DNA of 64,000 nt from Alphaproteobacteria bacterium (GCA_024280375.1 JAJRQF010000133.1:1-64000), one strand, 5' to 3'. Shown: positions 51,877 to 61,222, counted from the first letter of the stretch. A program made the numbers and translations. The notes: generated by a model not told the origin, from the letters alone.

Positions 51877-53325
51877 GTGCGTTTGGCTGTGTTTATATCG
51901 CTCGCCTTTATGGTTTCTTCTTGCACGCTATTTTCCGGTGATAAAAATTCCAAGCTGGAACAGGTGCTGAAACCATTGCCGTTGGCCAATAGTTCGGCAA
52001 ATCCGGAAGAGCGTATTGGCGCTAAGGAACACCCGAAAATAGTTGCTGCAAATGGCGGTGTTTATACCGATCCAAAACTTGCAGGTATGTTGTCAGAAAT
52101 CGCACTGACATTGACCGCGCATTCCAGCAGCAAAATCAAGAATTTTAGGATTACAATTTTAAATTCACCATCCGTCAATGCTTTTGCGTTGCCCGGTGGG
52201 TATCTTTATGTGACCCGGGGATTGTTGGCTTTGGCCAATGACAAGGCAGAAATCGCTGCTGTTTTGGCACACGAGATCGCCCATGTGACGGCCAATCACG
52301 GAATAAAGAGGATTAAGCGGCTTGAGGATGCAAAACTGGCCGACCGCGTTGTGTTGGATGTTTTGTCCAATGACAGGGCGGGAAGAGTTGCTTTGGCCGC
52401 CAACAAGATAAATCTGGCAAAGTTTTCTCAAAATCAGGAATTGCAGTCTGATTTGCTTGGCATTCGTATGTTAGGCGGGGCCGGTTATGACCCCTATGCA
52501 GCGGCGCGTTTTTTGGGTGCAATGAACTCTTATGCAAAATACCAGACTTCGCTTTCCAGCAAAAACGCAGATGCTGATTTTCTTTCATCCCATCCATCAA
52601 CCCCCAAAAGAATAGAATTGGCGAAGCGCCATGCGCGGGCATTTGGGCGCCCGGGAGCCGGTATTTCTAATCGTGATATGTATTTAAATGCGATTGACGG
52701 GATGTTGTATGGTGACAGTGCGCAGGAGGGCTATGTGCGCGGACATCAGTTTTCCCATGCCGGACTTGGCATTACATTCAATGTTCCAAAGGGCTATGAT
52801 ATTGATAATAACGCCAAGGCTGTGGTGATTAGTGGCCCTAATCAAATTGCCATTCGGTTTGATGGAATCAGCCAGCCATCCAGTGTTAGCCTGGAAGAAT
52901 ATCTCACCAGTGGCTGGGTTAACGGTTTAAAGCAGAAGCAAACAATTACCACCATCGTTAATGGTTTGGAGACCGCTTATGGCGAGGCCGAGGCCGATGG
53001 CTGGACTTTTAATATTACGCTGATACGGGTCAATTCACAGATATATCGGTTTATTCTGGCCGCTCCTAAAAATGCTAAAAACCCAGCTCGGATTGCAAGG
53101 CAGGTATCGGAGACTTTTCGCAAACTTGACCGCGTGGAAAAACTTAATTTGAAACCTTTGAGAATAAAGGTTGTACGTGTTGGAGCCAGTGGATCAATTA
53201 CGCAAATTGTAAGCCGTATGCAGGGCGTTCGTCGAAAGTTGGACCTGTTTCGGCTTCTCAACAGATTGAAGCGGGGCGTAAGATTGAAACCCGGTAGCCG
53301 GGTAAAAATTGTGGTGAGCGGGTAA
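51877..53325 (+). CDS. M48-family metalloprotease, probable lipoprotein
   Basis: The frame is open from 51748, inside the previous gene. GTG at 51877 is preferred because it begins a compact lipoprotein signal (RLAVFISLAFMVSSC, Cys at about residue 16); ribosome-site support is weak. The 482-residue product has the zinc motif HEIAH at about residues 132-136 within AAVLAHEIAHVTANHG, and the third ligand in ELQSDLLGIRML. The end is basic, with a pattern (IVSRMQGVRRKLDLFRLLNRL then LKPGSRVKIV) like the terminal domain of rhizobial M48 proteins. Related BepA/YfgC proteins act in the periplasm on outer-membrane protein assembly. Confidence 0.85.
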   Translation: MRLAVFISLAFMVSSCTLFSGDKNSKLEQVLKPLPLANSSANPEERIGAKEHPKIVAANGGVYTDPKLAGMLSEIALTLTAHSSSKIKNFRITILNSPSVNAFALPGGYLYVTRGLLALANDKAEIAAVLAHEIAHVTANHGIKRIKRLEDAKLADRVVLDVLSNDRAGRVALAANKINLAKFSQNQELQSDLLGIRMLGGAGYDPYAAARFLGAMNSYAKYQTSLSSKNADADFLSSHPSTPKRIELAKRHARAFGRPGAGISNRDMYLNAIDGMLYGDSAQEGYVRGHQFSHAGLGITFNVPKGYDIDNNAKAVVISGPNQIAIRFDGISQPSSVSLEEYLTSGWVNGLKQKQTITTIVNGLETAYGEAEADGWTFNITLIRVNSQIYRFILAAPKNAKNPARIARQVSETFRKLDRVEKLNLKPLRIKVVRVGASGSITQIVSRMQGVRRKLDLFRLLNRLKRGVRLKPGSRVKIVVSG

Positions 53326-53351
53326 GCGTGATGCAAACGCGCTACACAAAG

Positions 53352-53385
53352 AAAAACGCGCCGGCAAAATGCCAGCGCGTTTAAA
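53352..53385. terminator. Bidirectional terminator between M48 protease and carD
   Basis: AAACGCGCCGGC (53354-53365) and GCCAGCGCGTTT (53371-53382) pair over 12 positions with one mismatch and a 5-base loop. On the minus strand it is followed by TTTTTCTTT, a strong terminator for carD; on the plus strand by a shorter T/A tract serving the protease gene. Confidence 0.8.
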
Positions 53386-53408
53386 ATAATCAGAATATTT
53401 GAGCTAAA

Positions 53409-54053
53409 CTAAGCGGCAGCTACTTTTTCAGCGGCCTCTGGCTCATTGGTCGAACTACTGGCGGGTTTGCTGGTAGTTTCACTGGTTTTGTCATTGGCCG
53501 TATCGTCAGGTTGTTCGTCAGTTTTTGGCCCGCGTTTTGGTCCAAGCGCAAGGTTTGCTTCAATCAGGTTTACGGCTTCCGTATCCGAGAGCTTGTTTAC
53601 AACAGCAAGCTCGCGCGCCATGCGTTCAAGGGCGGCTTCATATAGTTGGCGCTCGGAATAGGACTGTTCTGGTTGATTTTCTGAACGAAACAAATCGCGC
53701 ACAACCTCTGACACCTGAATCAGGCTGCCCGAATTGATCTTGGCATCATATTCCTGTGCACGGCGGCTCCACATGGTCCGTTTTACCCGGGCGCGGCCTT
53801 GTACCGTTTTAAGTGCTTTTTCAACCAGAGACGTGCTTGATAGCTTACGCATTCCAACCGATATAATTTTGGGAACCGGAACCCGCAAGGTCATTTTGTC
53901 CTTTTCGAAGTTAATGACAAACAATTCCAGAGCAAATCCGGCAACTTCCTGTTCTTCAATATCAATGATCTGCCCAACACCGTGAGCGGGATAAACTACG
54001 TGTTCGCCTGTCTTGAAGCCCTGACGTTGTGTTGCTTTTTTTGCGGTTGCCAT
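53409..54053 (-). CDS. carD: CarD-family transcriptional regulator
   Basis: The start ATG at 54053 is chosen (an in-frame GTG four codons upstream touches the AGGAG site and is too close). The 214-residue product has the RNA-polymerase-interacting domain at about 8-65 (FKTGEHVVYPAHGVGQIIDIEEQE), then the helical DNA-binding part (VEKALKTVQGRARVKRTMWSRRAQEYDAKI; SEVVRDLFRSE). The tail from about 175 is Thr/Ser/Glu-rich and disordered, making it longer than the mycobacterial protein (162). CarD proteins stabilise the open promoter complex. Confidence 0.95.
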   Translation of the reverse strand: MATAKKATQRQGFKTGEHVVYPAHGVGQIIDIEEQEVAGFALELFVINFEKDKMTLRVPVPKIISVGMRKLSSTSLVEKALKTVQGRARVKRTMWSRRAQEYDAKINSGSLIQVSEVVRDLFRSENQPEQSYSERQLYEAALERMARELAVVNKLSDTEAVNLIEANLALGPKRGPKTDEQPDDTANDKTSETTSKPASSSTNEPEAAEKVAAA

Positions 54054-54569
54054 TATTTTGTGCACTCCTATTTTTCATCGGTGATCCGATGTGAAAGATC
54101 AATTCTGCTGGTTGCAGACTGATTTGTCGTTAGCGGGCAGCTGTTTGTTAATTAAGTTGCCTTGCTTCGACGGCCGCCTAAAATATGTAATGGGCGCGGT
54201 ATGCGTTCCAACAGATTGAAAGCGTTCATGATGAACTATTTTCCAGCCTTTGCGCGGTGTCAAAAAACCACGCAATACGCAGATGCGTATTGTTTTTAGT
54301 GGCTGAATTAAATGTGAATCCTTACTTCAGGGAAGTCGGTGTTGTGGTCTCTTGGTCCAAAATCATTAGGGACGGAATCAAAGGGATGATTGATTTTACT
54401 TTCTTTTCCAATTGCCGAACCAGATTAGCCGACGATTTCAATAGTATACACTAAAAAAGCGAAAAAATCAACGGTTTGAGGCCGGGGCGGGTAAATTCAA
54501 CGCGAATGAAGCAAAAGTTGGTAAATTTGGTGACTGTCCCAGTTCAATTTAAAATGCTCAAAAGAGCGA
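54054..54569. other. Gene-free stretch between carD and fdxA with a terminator-like hairpin
   Basis: No convincing gene is seen. CAATACGCA (54273-54281) and TGCGTATTG (54284-54292) form a perfect 9-bp inverted repeat; T tracts lie outward on both strands (GTTTTTA on plus, GGTTTTTTG on minus), so it can terminate in both directions, including read-through from fdxA. The carD promoter should lie between about 54060 and 54250. Confidence 0.5.
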
Positions 54570-54908
54570 TCAATTTCCTTCACCGGGTTCCTTGGAGAAA
54601 AATTTCTCCAGTTTGTTTTCGACGCCATCAAACTTTTCGCCATCGGCCGGCGGTTCGCCCTTGGCAATGATATTTGGCCATTTTTCAGCATACTCAGTGT
54701 TGATTTCCAGCCATTTCTCCAAGCCCGGTTCAGTGTCAGGTTTGATGGCTTCTGCAGGGCATTCCGGTTCGCAAACGCCGCAATCAATGCACTCTTCTGG
54801 ATGAATGACGAGCATGTTTTCGCCTTCATAAAAACAATCGACCGGACATACTTCGATGCAGTCCATATATTTGCACTTTATGCAATTGTCGATGACAAGG
54901 TAGGTCAT
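54570..54908 (-). CDS. fdxA: Seven/eight-iron ferredoxin
   Basis: ATG at 54908 follows GGAGAAAAAC and gives 112 residues, the usual FdxA length. Cluster ligands: [21 protein letters not shown] at the N-terminus (pattern of a 3Fe-4S plus the fourth cysteine of the other cluster) and [16 protein letters not shown] (4Fe-4S) near residues 39-54. The acidic C-terminal extension ([19 protein letters not shown]) is typical of the alphaproteobacterial FdxA. It is the last gene after helicase and S4-domain genes on the minus strand. Confidence 0.96.
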   Translation of the reverse strand: MTYLVIDNCIKCKYMDCIEVCPVDCFYEGENMLVIHPEECIDCGVCEPECPAEAIKPDTEPGLEKWLEINTEYAEKWPNIIAKGEPPADGEKFDGVENKLEKFFSKEPGEGN

Positions 54909-54997
54909 GTTTTTCTCCAAGGAATACGGAAAATTTCGAAGGATGCTGTAACTCTTTCAATGGGTAAATACAAGAGCCTGAGGGTTGTGAATTGAAT

Positions 54998-55408
54998 CTA
55001 GAATTCTTCTCCGGCTTTCAGGCGAAATTCAGCCATTTTTCGCCGTTCTCGCTTGGTCGGTCGCCCGGCGCCCTCATCCCTTACAGCCTGTTTGGCCGGC
55101 CTGTTCACAGGTGTCTGGCGTATAACGGGTGGGCTTAAATCTTCATACAAAATTTGCGCTTCGCTTGCGGGTCCCCGGCGGGTGCCGATGGAAATTATGC
55201 GATAGACGAGAATTCTACGCGGTTGGGTAATTGTCAGCGTGTTTTCCGGCCTTACCGTAATGCTTGGCGAACTGGTTTTTACCCCGTCGATGCGGATTTT
55301 GCCCGCGAGTACCAGTTTTTTTGCAATGGTTCTGGTTTTGGCGATTCTAGCAAACCAAATCCACTTGTCCAGTCGAATTTTCTGATTTGGTTCTGCTACA
55401 GAGGTCAT
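54998..55408 (-). CDS. S4-domain RNA-binding protein (Hsp15-like)
   Basis: A 136-residue protein with an N-terminal S4 domain (about 9-60): IRLDKWIWFARIAKTRTIAKKLVLAGKIRIDG. The C-terminus is basic and rich in Arg/Lys (RDEGAGRPTKRERRKMAEF). Proteins of this type, like E. coli Hsp15, bind ribosomal RNA on stalled 50S subunits. The start overlaps the helicase stop by ATGA, so the two are translationally coupled, which suggests a shared RNA-related role. Confidence 0.9.
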   Translation of the reverse strand: MTSVAEPNQKIRLDKWIWFARIAKTRTIAKKLVLAGKIRIDGVKTSSPSITVRPENTLTITQPRRILVYRIISIGTRRGPASEAQILYEDLSPPVIRQTPVNRPAKQAVRDEGAGRPTKRERRKMAEFRLKAGEEF

Positions 55409-58350
55409 TTATTTGATTCGAGGCTGGCTTTCAGGGCTGCAAGTTTGGCAAATGGCGAGTCCGGATCCATTACTTTTTCAGGTTTTTTCTTGTGTCGGTG
55501 CGCGCCTGGTTTTGCCGAATTTCTTGGGTTTTTACGGTCATTTCGATTTTGGTTGTCGTTTTGCCTGGATTTGCCTTTGGCCTGATGTTGGCCCGGTGAT
55601 TTTTTGTGGGAACGGGCATTTGAATTGCCCCGGTTTTGTCTGGCGGGTCGCCAGATTGAAATTGTTTTTTCTTCTTCTTCAGCTTTTGCGGGGTCGGGCG
55701 TCGCAGCTTCCGCCTCTACCTTCTCCGCATCCTTCTCAGAATTGGGTGATGCATCTTCGGCAATTTCACCAGATGGCTCGTCTTTTTTGTTGGTTTGTAT
55801 TTCGACATCACCTGTTGTCGGTTTGGCTTGTTCAGGCTCTGCTTCAATTGTTGATGGGTCGATCAGCGCCAGGCGGTTTTTGACAAACTCTTCGCTTTTG
55901 ATGTCGGCCTGGTAGCCAAGGGTAGAAAGGATTTCGTTCATGTCCTCGTGGGTTGCGCCCAATATCGACATCATGGCCGGTGTCACCATAAACCCGTTGC
56001 CTTCAAATCCGCCATCCGGCCGCACAACATCCTTGCCTTCACGCCACATGATGGCTGGTCTTATCAGATCGGCGAGGCGTTCTAGAATATCAACCCTAAC
56101 GGCCTTTTTGCCAAGAATGCGGAAACCGGACAGGCGGTAAAATTCGGGCAGAAAATCAGGATCAATCGCTACAGAGGTTCGGCCAGCTGCGGAAATTTGC
56201 GGAATTTCTGTCAAACCGCTGGCTTCGATTTTTTCGTGTTTCATTGCCCATAATATGGTTGCGAGCGCTGCTGGAGATGGCTTTAAAAGAGCTGGCATAA
56301 AAATGTGATAGGCACCAAAGCGAACTCCATGCCGGCGCAGCAGGCCACGTGCTTCCTGGTCGAGCGCGCGAATATCATCGGCGATATCGCGGCGGTCAAT
56401 GACACCGAGATTTTCGACCAGACGAAAGGCAACGCCGCGCACAAGACCATCAAAGTCTTTAGCGCTCGCAAGATCAACCAGTGGTTTTAACAATGTTTCG
56501 ATGTGAAAGCTGAGCCAACGCTCAAGCCGGCTTGCGACCTTGTCTCTGGCCGGCCCGGTTAGCTGTTCATCGGCCAGCAAAATTACTTTAGGTTTTAAGA
56601 GTTCATCGCCGGTTGTGGCTTTAGCAACCGGGTCACCCAGCCAACGGATGATACCGTTGGATTCCAGTGCAAAATCGGCATTTGCCCCTGCAGTCAATTT
56701 ATCGGCACGGGATTCAATTTCTGTGCCCAGCGCTTTTTGCGCCGCATTACGTGCAGCTTTTGCATCTTGTCCCTCGGCGGATTTATCAGCAGTGAACCGG
56801 AATCCACTCAATCGGCCAACGTGGTGACCTTCAACTTTAACATCACCGGTATTACTGATTTCAACGTCTAGCATTGCATTTTCTCTAAGTCTTTTCATTA
56901 ACACGCTTGTCCTGCGGTCCACGAAGCGTTTCGTCAACCTTTCATGCAGTGCATCAGACAATCTGTCCTCAATATCACGGGTTTTTTCTTGCCAATGTTC
57001 TGGATCAGGTAACCACCCGACCCGGTTTGAAATAAAAGTCCAGGTTCTAATATGGGCTATCCGGTTGGAAAGTGTATCAATTTCGCCTCTGGTATCATCT
57101 GTTTGCGCAACTTGCTCGGCAAACCATGTTTCGTCAATGGAGCCGGTATCTGCAATATCCTTGAAAATACTTGCTGCCATATCACCATGATTTGCAGGGG
57201 CAATGCGGCGATAATCTGGTATCTGGCATGTTTCCCACAAAAGTTCGACTTTGGCCGTCTCACTCAAGCGCTCGGTAATTGCCTTGTCGCGGGCCAAATA
57301 TTCAAGTGTGCGCTGGTCTGTTGCCGGTGGAGCCTTGACAAGAAGCGGGTTATTGCTTGAAACGTCAAGCGATTGTTGAAGGCTTTTCAGGCTCGATGTA
57401 TCAAGCCTTCTGTTGCGCCATTGTAGGGTTTTTGCAGGTGCAAACGAATGGGTTTCAAGCGCTTCGATCATTTGTTCATCAAAGGGGTCAACCTGGCCGG
57501 TTACGCCAAACGTGCCATCATTGGTGTGACGTCCGGCCCGTCCGGCGATTTGGGAATATTCTGCCGGGGTTAGCTGGCGGTATTGATGGCCGTCGAATTT
57601 CTTGTCCTGGGCAAAGGCCACGTGGTTCACATCCAGGTTTAACCCCATGCCGATTGCATCTGTTGCAACCAGAAAATCCACATCACCCGACTGGTAGAGT
57701 TCAACCTGCGCATTGCGGGTGCGGGGTGAAAGTGAGCCTAAAACCACGGCAGCTCCACCGCGCTGGCGGCGAATAAGCTCGGCAATTGCATAAACTTCAT
57801 CGGCAGAAAAAGCGACAATCGCTGTTCTTGGGGGGAGGCGGGTAATTTTTTTCTGTCCGGCCCAGTTTAGTTGCGACATGCGCGGCCGGGTGATTACATT
57901 GATCCCTGGTAGCAGACTTTCCAGAACCGGGCGAACGGTGGCGGCACCCAGCAACATGGTTTCATCCCTGCCGCGGAGATTTAAAATACGGTCAGTAAAA
58001 ATATGGCCCCGTTCGAGATCAATGGCCAGTTGCACTTCATCAATTGCGACAAATGAAACATCCACCTTGTGAGGCATGGCCTCCACTGTGCAAACCCGAA
58101 ATCGGGCTGATGGGGGAATGATTTTTTCTTCGCCGGTTATTAATGCAACTTCACTGGCACCCAGTCGCTCAACAATACGCTGGTATACCTCGCGGGCTAA
58201 AAGGCGAAGAGGCAGGCCAATGATGCCGTTTTTGTGGGCAATCATTCTTTCGATGGCCAGATGGGTTTTGCCGGTGTTGGTTGGCCCAAGCACAGCGGTT
58301 ACACCACGCCCGGACATTGGCGACAGGTTGGAGGAATTGTTACTTGGCAT
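55405..58350 (-). CDS. SUV3/MgpS-type DExH-box RNA helicase
   Basis: A 981-residue superfamily-2 helicase. Motif I GPTNTGKTHLAIERM is near residue 22, motif II IDEVQLAIDLERG near 108, motif VI QIAGRAGRH near 288. The middle (about 360-800) holds the long helical region of alphaproteobacterial SUV3-like helicases. The last 150 residues are low complexity, acidic then strongly basic with Asn/Gln/Lys (RNRGNSNARSHKKSPGQH), a likely RNA-binding tail. The family unwinds structured RNA; mitochondrial SUV3 works with the degradosome. It starts the helicase-S4-fdxA run. Confidence 0.92.
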   Translation of the reverse strand: MPSNNSSNLSPMSGRGVTAVLGPTNTGKTHLAIERMIAHKNGIIGLPLRLLAREVYQRIVERLGASEVALITGEEKIIPPSARFRVCTVEAMPHKVDVSFVAIDEVQLAIDLERGHIFTDRILNLRGRDETMLLGAATVRPVLESLLPGINVITRPRMSQLNWAGQKKITRLPPRTAIVAFSADEVYAIAELIRRQRGGAAVVLGSLSPRTRNAQVELYQSGDVDFLVATDAIGMGLNLDVNHVAFAQDKKFDGHQYRQLTPAEYSQIAGRAGRHTNDGTFGVTGQVDPFDEQMIEALETHSFAPAKTLQWRNRRLDTSSLKSLQQSLDVSSNNPLLVKAPPATDQRTLEYLARDKAITERLSETAKVELLWETCQIPDYRRIAPANHGDMAASIFKDIADTGSIDETWFAEQVAQTDDTRGEIDTLSNRIAHIRTWTFISNRVGWLPDPEHWQEKTRDIEDRLSDALHERLTKRFVDRRTSVLMKRLRENAMLDVEISNTGDVKVEGHHVGRLSGFRFTADKSAEGQDAKAARNAAQKALGTEIESRADKLTAGANADFALESNGIIRWLGDPVAKATTGDELLKPKVILLADEQLTGPARDKVASRLERWLSFHIETLLKPLVDLASAKDFDGLVRGVAFRLVENLGVIDRRDIADDIRALDQEARGLLRRHGVRFGAYHIFMPALLKPSPAALATILWAMKHEKIEASGLTEIPQISAAGRTSVAIDPDFLPEFYRLSGFRILGKKAVRVDILERLADLIRPAIMWREGKDVVRPDGGFEGNGFMVTPAMMSILGATHEDMNEILSTLGYQADIKSEEFVKNRLALIDPSTIEAEPEQAKPTTGDVEIQTNKKDEPSGEIAEDASPNSEKDAEKVEAEAATPDPAKAEEEEKTISIWRPARQNRGNSNARSHKKSPGQHQAKGKSRQNDNQNRNDRKNPRNSAKPGAHRHKKKPEKVMDPDSPFAKLAALKASLESNK

Positions 58351-58930
58351 GGGTATTTTGTATGGGTCCGTTTTTCGCAGGGCGCATCTTTATCGGTGTG
58401 ACTTAGCACACGGGAGTGGCAGTGCCAATTGTATGTAATATCACAGTTTTGCGCCTTTATGTTAATAATTGGAACGTCGCAAGAACAAAACCGGTCCGAA
58501 TCGCTGACCTGTCTCAGTTTTCTATTTGTTCTCACAAGATGTGGTAATGAGAATTGAACAAATCACAATATTCAGGCATTCATTTTTGCCGGTTTTGTAA
58601 ATTCTCTTCAGCGCGTTAACAAATTGGTTCAAATGAGTGCAGTTGTGTTTGGTTTGAAGTCGATTCCTGGCTGTCTGAATATATTAATAAACTATGACAG
58701 TTGCTGGTGTTGCTAAAGTCATGAGTTGGCCAAAAGTAATCAAATCAGGAACATAGCGGGCACGAATCAGCTTTTGGCCAGCGTATTTGGTTTGTTCTTG
58801 CTCTATATGGTGGAAAATGTGGACGTAACCCTCAAGATATAGACGTGTAATTACCTGAAAAGCTGAAGGCCCGGCAAAGTGTTTACGGGCCTTAACCTAA
58901 TTGTTGTATATTGGCACATATGGCCAGGAG
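58351..58930. other. Gene-free stretch between helicase and DUF3108 genes
   Basis: No gene recognised on either strand. TGGCCAAAAG (58727-58736) and CTTTTGGCCA (58771-58780) form a perfect 10-bp inverted repeat with a 34-base spacer; its role is unknown. The helicase promoter should be in the first 150 bases. A separate hairpin ends the DUF3108 gene. Confidence 0.5.
58866..58893 (-). terminator. Terminator-like hairpin after the DUF3108 gene
   Basis: AAGGCCCG (58866-58873) and CGGGCCTT (58886-58893) form a perfect 8-bp stem with a 12-base loop, 37 bp past the DUF3108 stop. The minus-strand continuation is moderately T-rich (CAGCTTTTC). Confidence 0.6.
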
Positions 58931-59743
58931 TTATTTGATTGTAGATACGTAATAGGAGGGTTTTCCGACCACAGTTCCGTATTTGGTTTTCACTTTGAAC
59001 TGGATCAGGCCGTAGAGAGATGAATTGCCAATTCTTGCCAGTGAAATCTCCATGTTTTTATTGGCGATCAGGCGTTTGATCTCTTTTTTGTGCGGCCGAT
59101 GCCCGGCGATAGGCACATAACGCACGCCACAAACATATGATGTGCCATTAAACCCTCGGGTGACGACTTTTCGCTTGCCCTTGTATCGCATTTTCAAATC
59201 GAAACGGTTTTTTCCGTCATAAACGGGCAGGGTTCTGTTGCAAATGGCTGCACCGTTGCCAACCATGCCTGGGTCAACCGCAATAAGTGTGGTGCTGATC
59301 GGATCCTGGACAGATTTCAAGTGAGATGGTTTGACCATAACCGTGCCGGGTTTAATGGCTTTTTTTGGAGTAACCTTGGCAAACTCGAGACCATTTTTCC
59401 CGAATTTAAGCACAACATTACCCTTCTTCTTCTTGGTTTTGTAGTTAAGACTATGGGTAAAGTTGGTCAGGCGATAATTTTCGTAACGCCCACCACTATT
59501 TGCAGAACCTTTTGCTTTTGAAAACAGTTTTGAGGCCCCGTAGGTTTTTGCAAAGCCGGAAATACTGTATTTGCCGTTGCCAACATTGATATCCATAGCG
59601 AGTTTACCGATCGGGATGCCTGCCATCGATAATATAAGTTTCATTTCGTGGCGTATGGATTCTGCCGCTTGAGCCTGTATGTTTCCGTTTAATGCTGAAA
59701 AGGCCAATAGGGAAAATATAATTGGTTTTTTTAGAAAATTCAC
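58931..59743 (-). CDS. DUF3108-domain exported protein
   Basis: The start is GTG, eight bases after GGAG. The 270-residue protein has a signal peptide (MNFLKKPIIFSLLAFSALNG, cleavage near QAQAAES) and then a DUF3108-type beta-rich domain: ESIRHEMKLILSMAGIPIGKLAMDINV, with YSISGFAKTYGASKLFSKAKG and later IAVDPGMVGNGAAICNRTLPVYDGKNRFDLKMRY. It is likely periplasmic; its function is not known. Two cysteines (in AAICNRT and YVCGVRY) could form a disulfide. The gene sits in the conserved rpmB-helicase neighbourhood. Confidence 0.85.
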   Translation of the reverse strand: MNFLKKPIIFSLLAFSALNGNIQAQAAESIRHEMKLILSMAGIPIGKLAMDINVGNGKYSISGFAKTYGASKLFSKAKGSANSGGRYENYRLTNFTHSLNYKTKKKKGNVVLKFGKNGLEFAKVTPKKAIKPGTVMVKPSHLKSVQDPISTTLIAVDPGMVGNGAAICNRTLPVYDGKNRFDLKMRYKGKRKVVTRGFNGTSYVCGVRYVPIAGHRPHKKEIKRLIANKNMEISLARIGNSSLYGLIQFKVKTKYGTVVGKPSYYVSTIK

Positions 59744-60181
59744 TTTTAATCTCCATTAAAATATTGCGCCCGTATCTCGTAGGTAAGAAACCGGAATAAA
59801 GGCAGAAATTGGGTTTGCCGCATGGGGCGTCTGTTTGCTAAAATTGTGATAGGTGATTGCATCTGAATGGATGATGAACGGTCTGTTCAGCTTGCTATAT
59901 CAAGGGTGTACTGCCTTTGGAAATAAAATCAGCGTCTGCCATTTTGAATTTAGTACAGGTAACCATGGGTTGGCGAATTATTCAAATATCAGAATCGGGT
60001 GTTTGCTCGAAGAATTACTTGACTGTTGTGGCTATGGTGCCTATAGACGGGCAACTTTTCCGCCTCGGTTGAAAATATGAATATGCTTGGCTTCGCTTGA
60101 TCGAATTCTATGTGTTATTTGTGTCGCAATTGTTGCAAGCACCCTCCCGCGGATTAACGATAATAAATAAAGGTTTTGATT
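59744..60181. other. Gene-free stretch between the DUF3108 gene and rpmB
   Basis: Both genes are transcribed outward, so this 438-bp stretch must hold two promoters. A 75-codon frame at 59853-60080 lacks a ribosome site and any recognisable pattern and is not called. No strong hairpin or operator was noticed. Confidence 0.5.
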
Positions 60182-60475
60182 ATGTCACGGCGTTGTGAGT
60201 TAACCGGTAAAGCGGTTCTATTTGGAAATAATGTGAGCCACGCAAATAACAAATCGCGTCGCCGTTTTCTTCCTAACCTGTGTAATGTCACGTTGATGAG
60301 CGATGCGCTTAATCAGGGTGTTCGGTTGCGTGTTAGTGCAAATGCGCTGCGCACTGTTGAACATCGCGGTGGGCTTGATGCATTTTTGATGAAATCAAAA
60401 GAGCGCGATCTTTCCCCAAAAGTTCAGATTTTGCGCCGTCAGGTTCAAAAGAAACTTGCAGAAGCTACTGCTTAG
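60182..60475 (+). CDS. rpmB: 50S ribosomal protein L28
   Basis: A 97-residue L28 of the longer alphaproteobacterial type. The ATG at 60182 begins [29 protein letters not shown], where the family signature SRRCELTGK-x(n)-NxVSHAxxKTxRRFxPNL is clear. The C-terminal extension ([28 protein letters not shown]) is usual in Hyphomicrobiales. AAAGG lies upstream. yhhQ follows 80 bp downstream, probably on its own regulated leader. Confidence 0.96.
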   Translation: MSRRCELTGKAVLFGNNVSHANNKSRRRFLPNLCNVTLMSDALNQGVRLRVSANALRTVEHRGGLDAFLMKSKERDLSPKVQILRRQVQKKLAEATA

Positions 60476-60528
60476 CTTTTTCAAATGCATCGAAAATCTG
60501 GGCTGTGCTGTATAGTGTAGCCCGTTGG

Positions 60529-60558
60529 CTGGTTCCATTACCCAGGATTAAAAAAATG
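60529..60558 (+). promoter_or_regulatory. Candidate preQ1-I-like riboswitch in the yhhQ leader
   Basis: CTGG (60529-60532) pairs with CCAG (60542-60545) around TTCCATTAC. As in the known class-I aptamers there is G-G-U-U-C on the 5' side, an unpaired C (60541) directly before the closing strand, and an A-rich tail (AAAAAAA) reaching the ATG. Loop bases CAT could pair with the ATG start codon as a pseudoknot, and the AGGA ribosome site is partly inside the stem. The loop is shorter than in the Bacillus example, so this is a proposal, supported by the gene it precedes. Confidence 0.45.
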
Positions 60559-61203
60559 ATTACTTCTGAAAAGAATGCGCCCGTAAGGCTGCCGATATTT
60601 ATTGCCGCTATGTGTATTGTGGTGGCACTTTCCAACTACCTTGTGCAATTTCCGTTTAAACATTTCGGCATGGGTGAAATTCTCACCTGGGGCGCATTTA
60701 CCTATCCCGTTGCGTTTTTGATAACCGATCTTGCCAACCGCCGATTTGGGGCTGAAAAAGCGCGTAAAATTGTGTTTTTTGGGTTTGTTCTGGCCGTTCT
60801 ATTGTCTATCTGGTTGGCCACACCACGCATTGCAATTGCATCAGGTTCAGCGTTCTTGGTAGCGCAGATGCTCGATATTTCGATATTCAATCGGTTGCGC
60901 AATGGTCAATGGTGGTCTGCGCCGTTATTATCTTCGATTATTGGTTCGGCGGTTGATACTTTGCTGTTTTTCTCGCTGGCCTTTGCCGGGCGTTTTGCCG
61001 CAATTGATACAATGTTTGGGGCGGAGGATGGCTCACTGGCATTTTTGGTTCCGTTTTTTGGTTTTGGTGTGGAGGTTCCGTTGTGGGTCTCACTTGCCGT
61101 CGGCGATTACGGTGTAAAACTTCTGATCGCGCTTTCGATGCTCATTCCGTATCGGGTATTGATAGGGCACTTACAGCCAAAGAAAAATGCCACTGCCGTT
61201 TGA
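60556..61203 (+). CDS. yhhQ: Queuosine precursor transporter (VUT family)
   Basis: The ATG at 60556 gives 215 residues beginning MITSEKNAPVRLPIFIAAM; the frame is open upstream but through the structured leader. Six membrane spans are visible. The family motif LTWGAFTYPVAFLITDLANRRFGAEKARKIVF near residues 45-75 and SSIIGSAVDTLLFFSLAF near 138-155 identify the YhhQ/VUT family, which takes up the queuosine precursor preQ0 or preQ1. It converges on the phytase-like gene with 19 bp between. Confidence 0.9.
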   Translation: MITSEKNAPVRLPIFIAAMCIVVALSNYLVQFPFKHFGMGEILTWGAFTYPVAFLITDLANRRFGAEKARKIVFFGFVLAVLLSIWLATPRIAIASGSAFLVAQMLDISIFNRLRNGQWWSAPLLSSIIGSAVDTLLFFSLAFAGRFAAIDTMFGAEDGSLAFLVPFFGFGVEVPLWVSLAVGDYGVKLLIALSMLIPYRVLIGHLQPKKNATAV

Positions 61204-61222
61204 CAGATTGCGACTTTGACTT

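Noticed and set aside
54257-54454. 65-codon plus-strand frame between carD and fdxA
   Set aside because: No ribosome site, runs through the palindromic hairpin, and the product shows no pattern.
59853-60080. 75-codon plus-strand frame upstream of rpmB
   Set aside because: No ribosome site or family resemblance; the region must hold divergent promoters.
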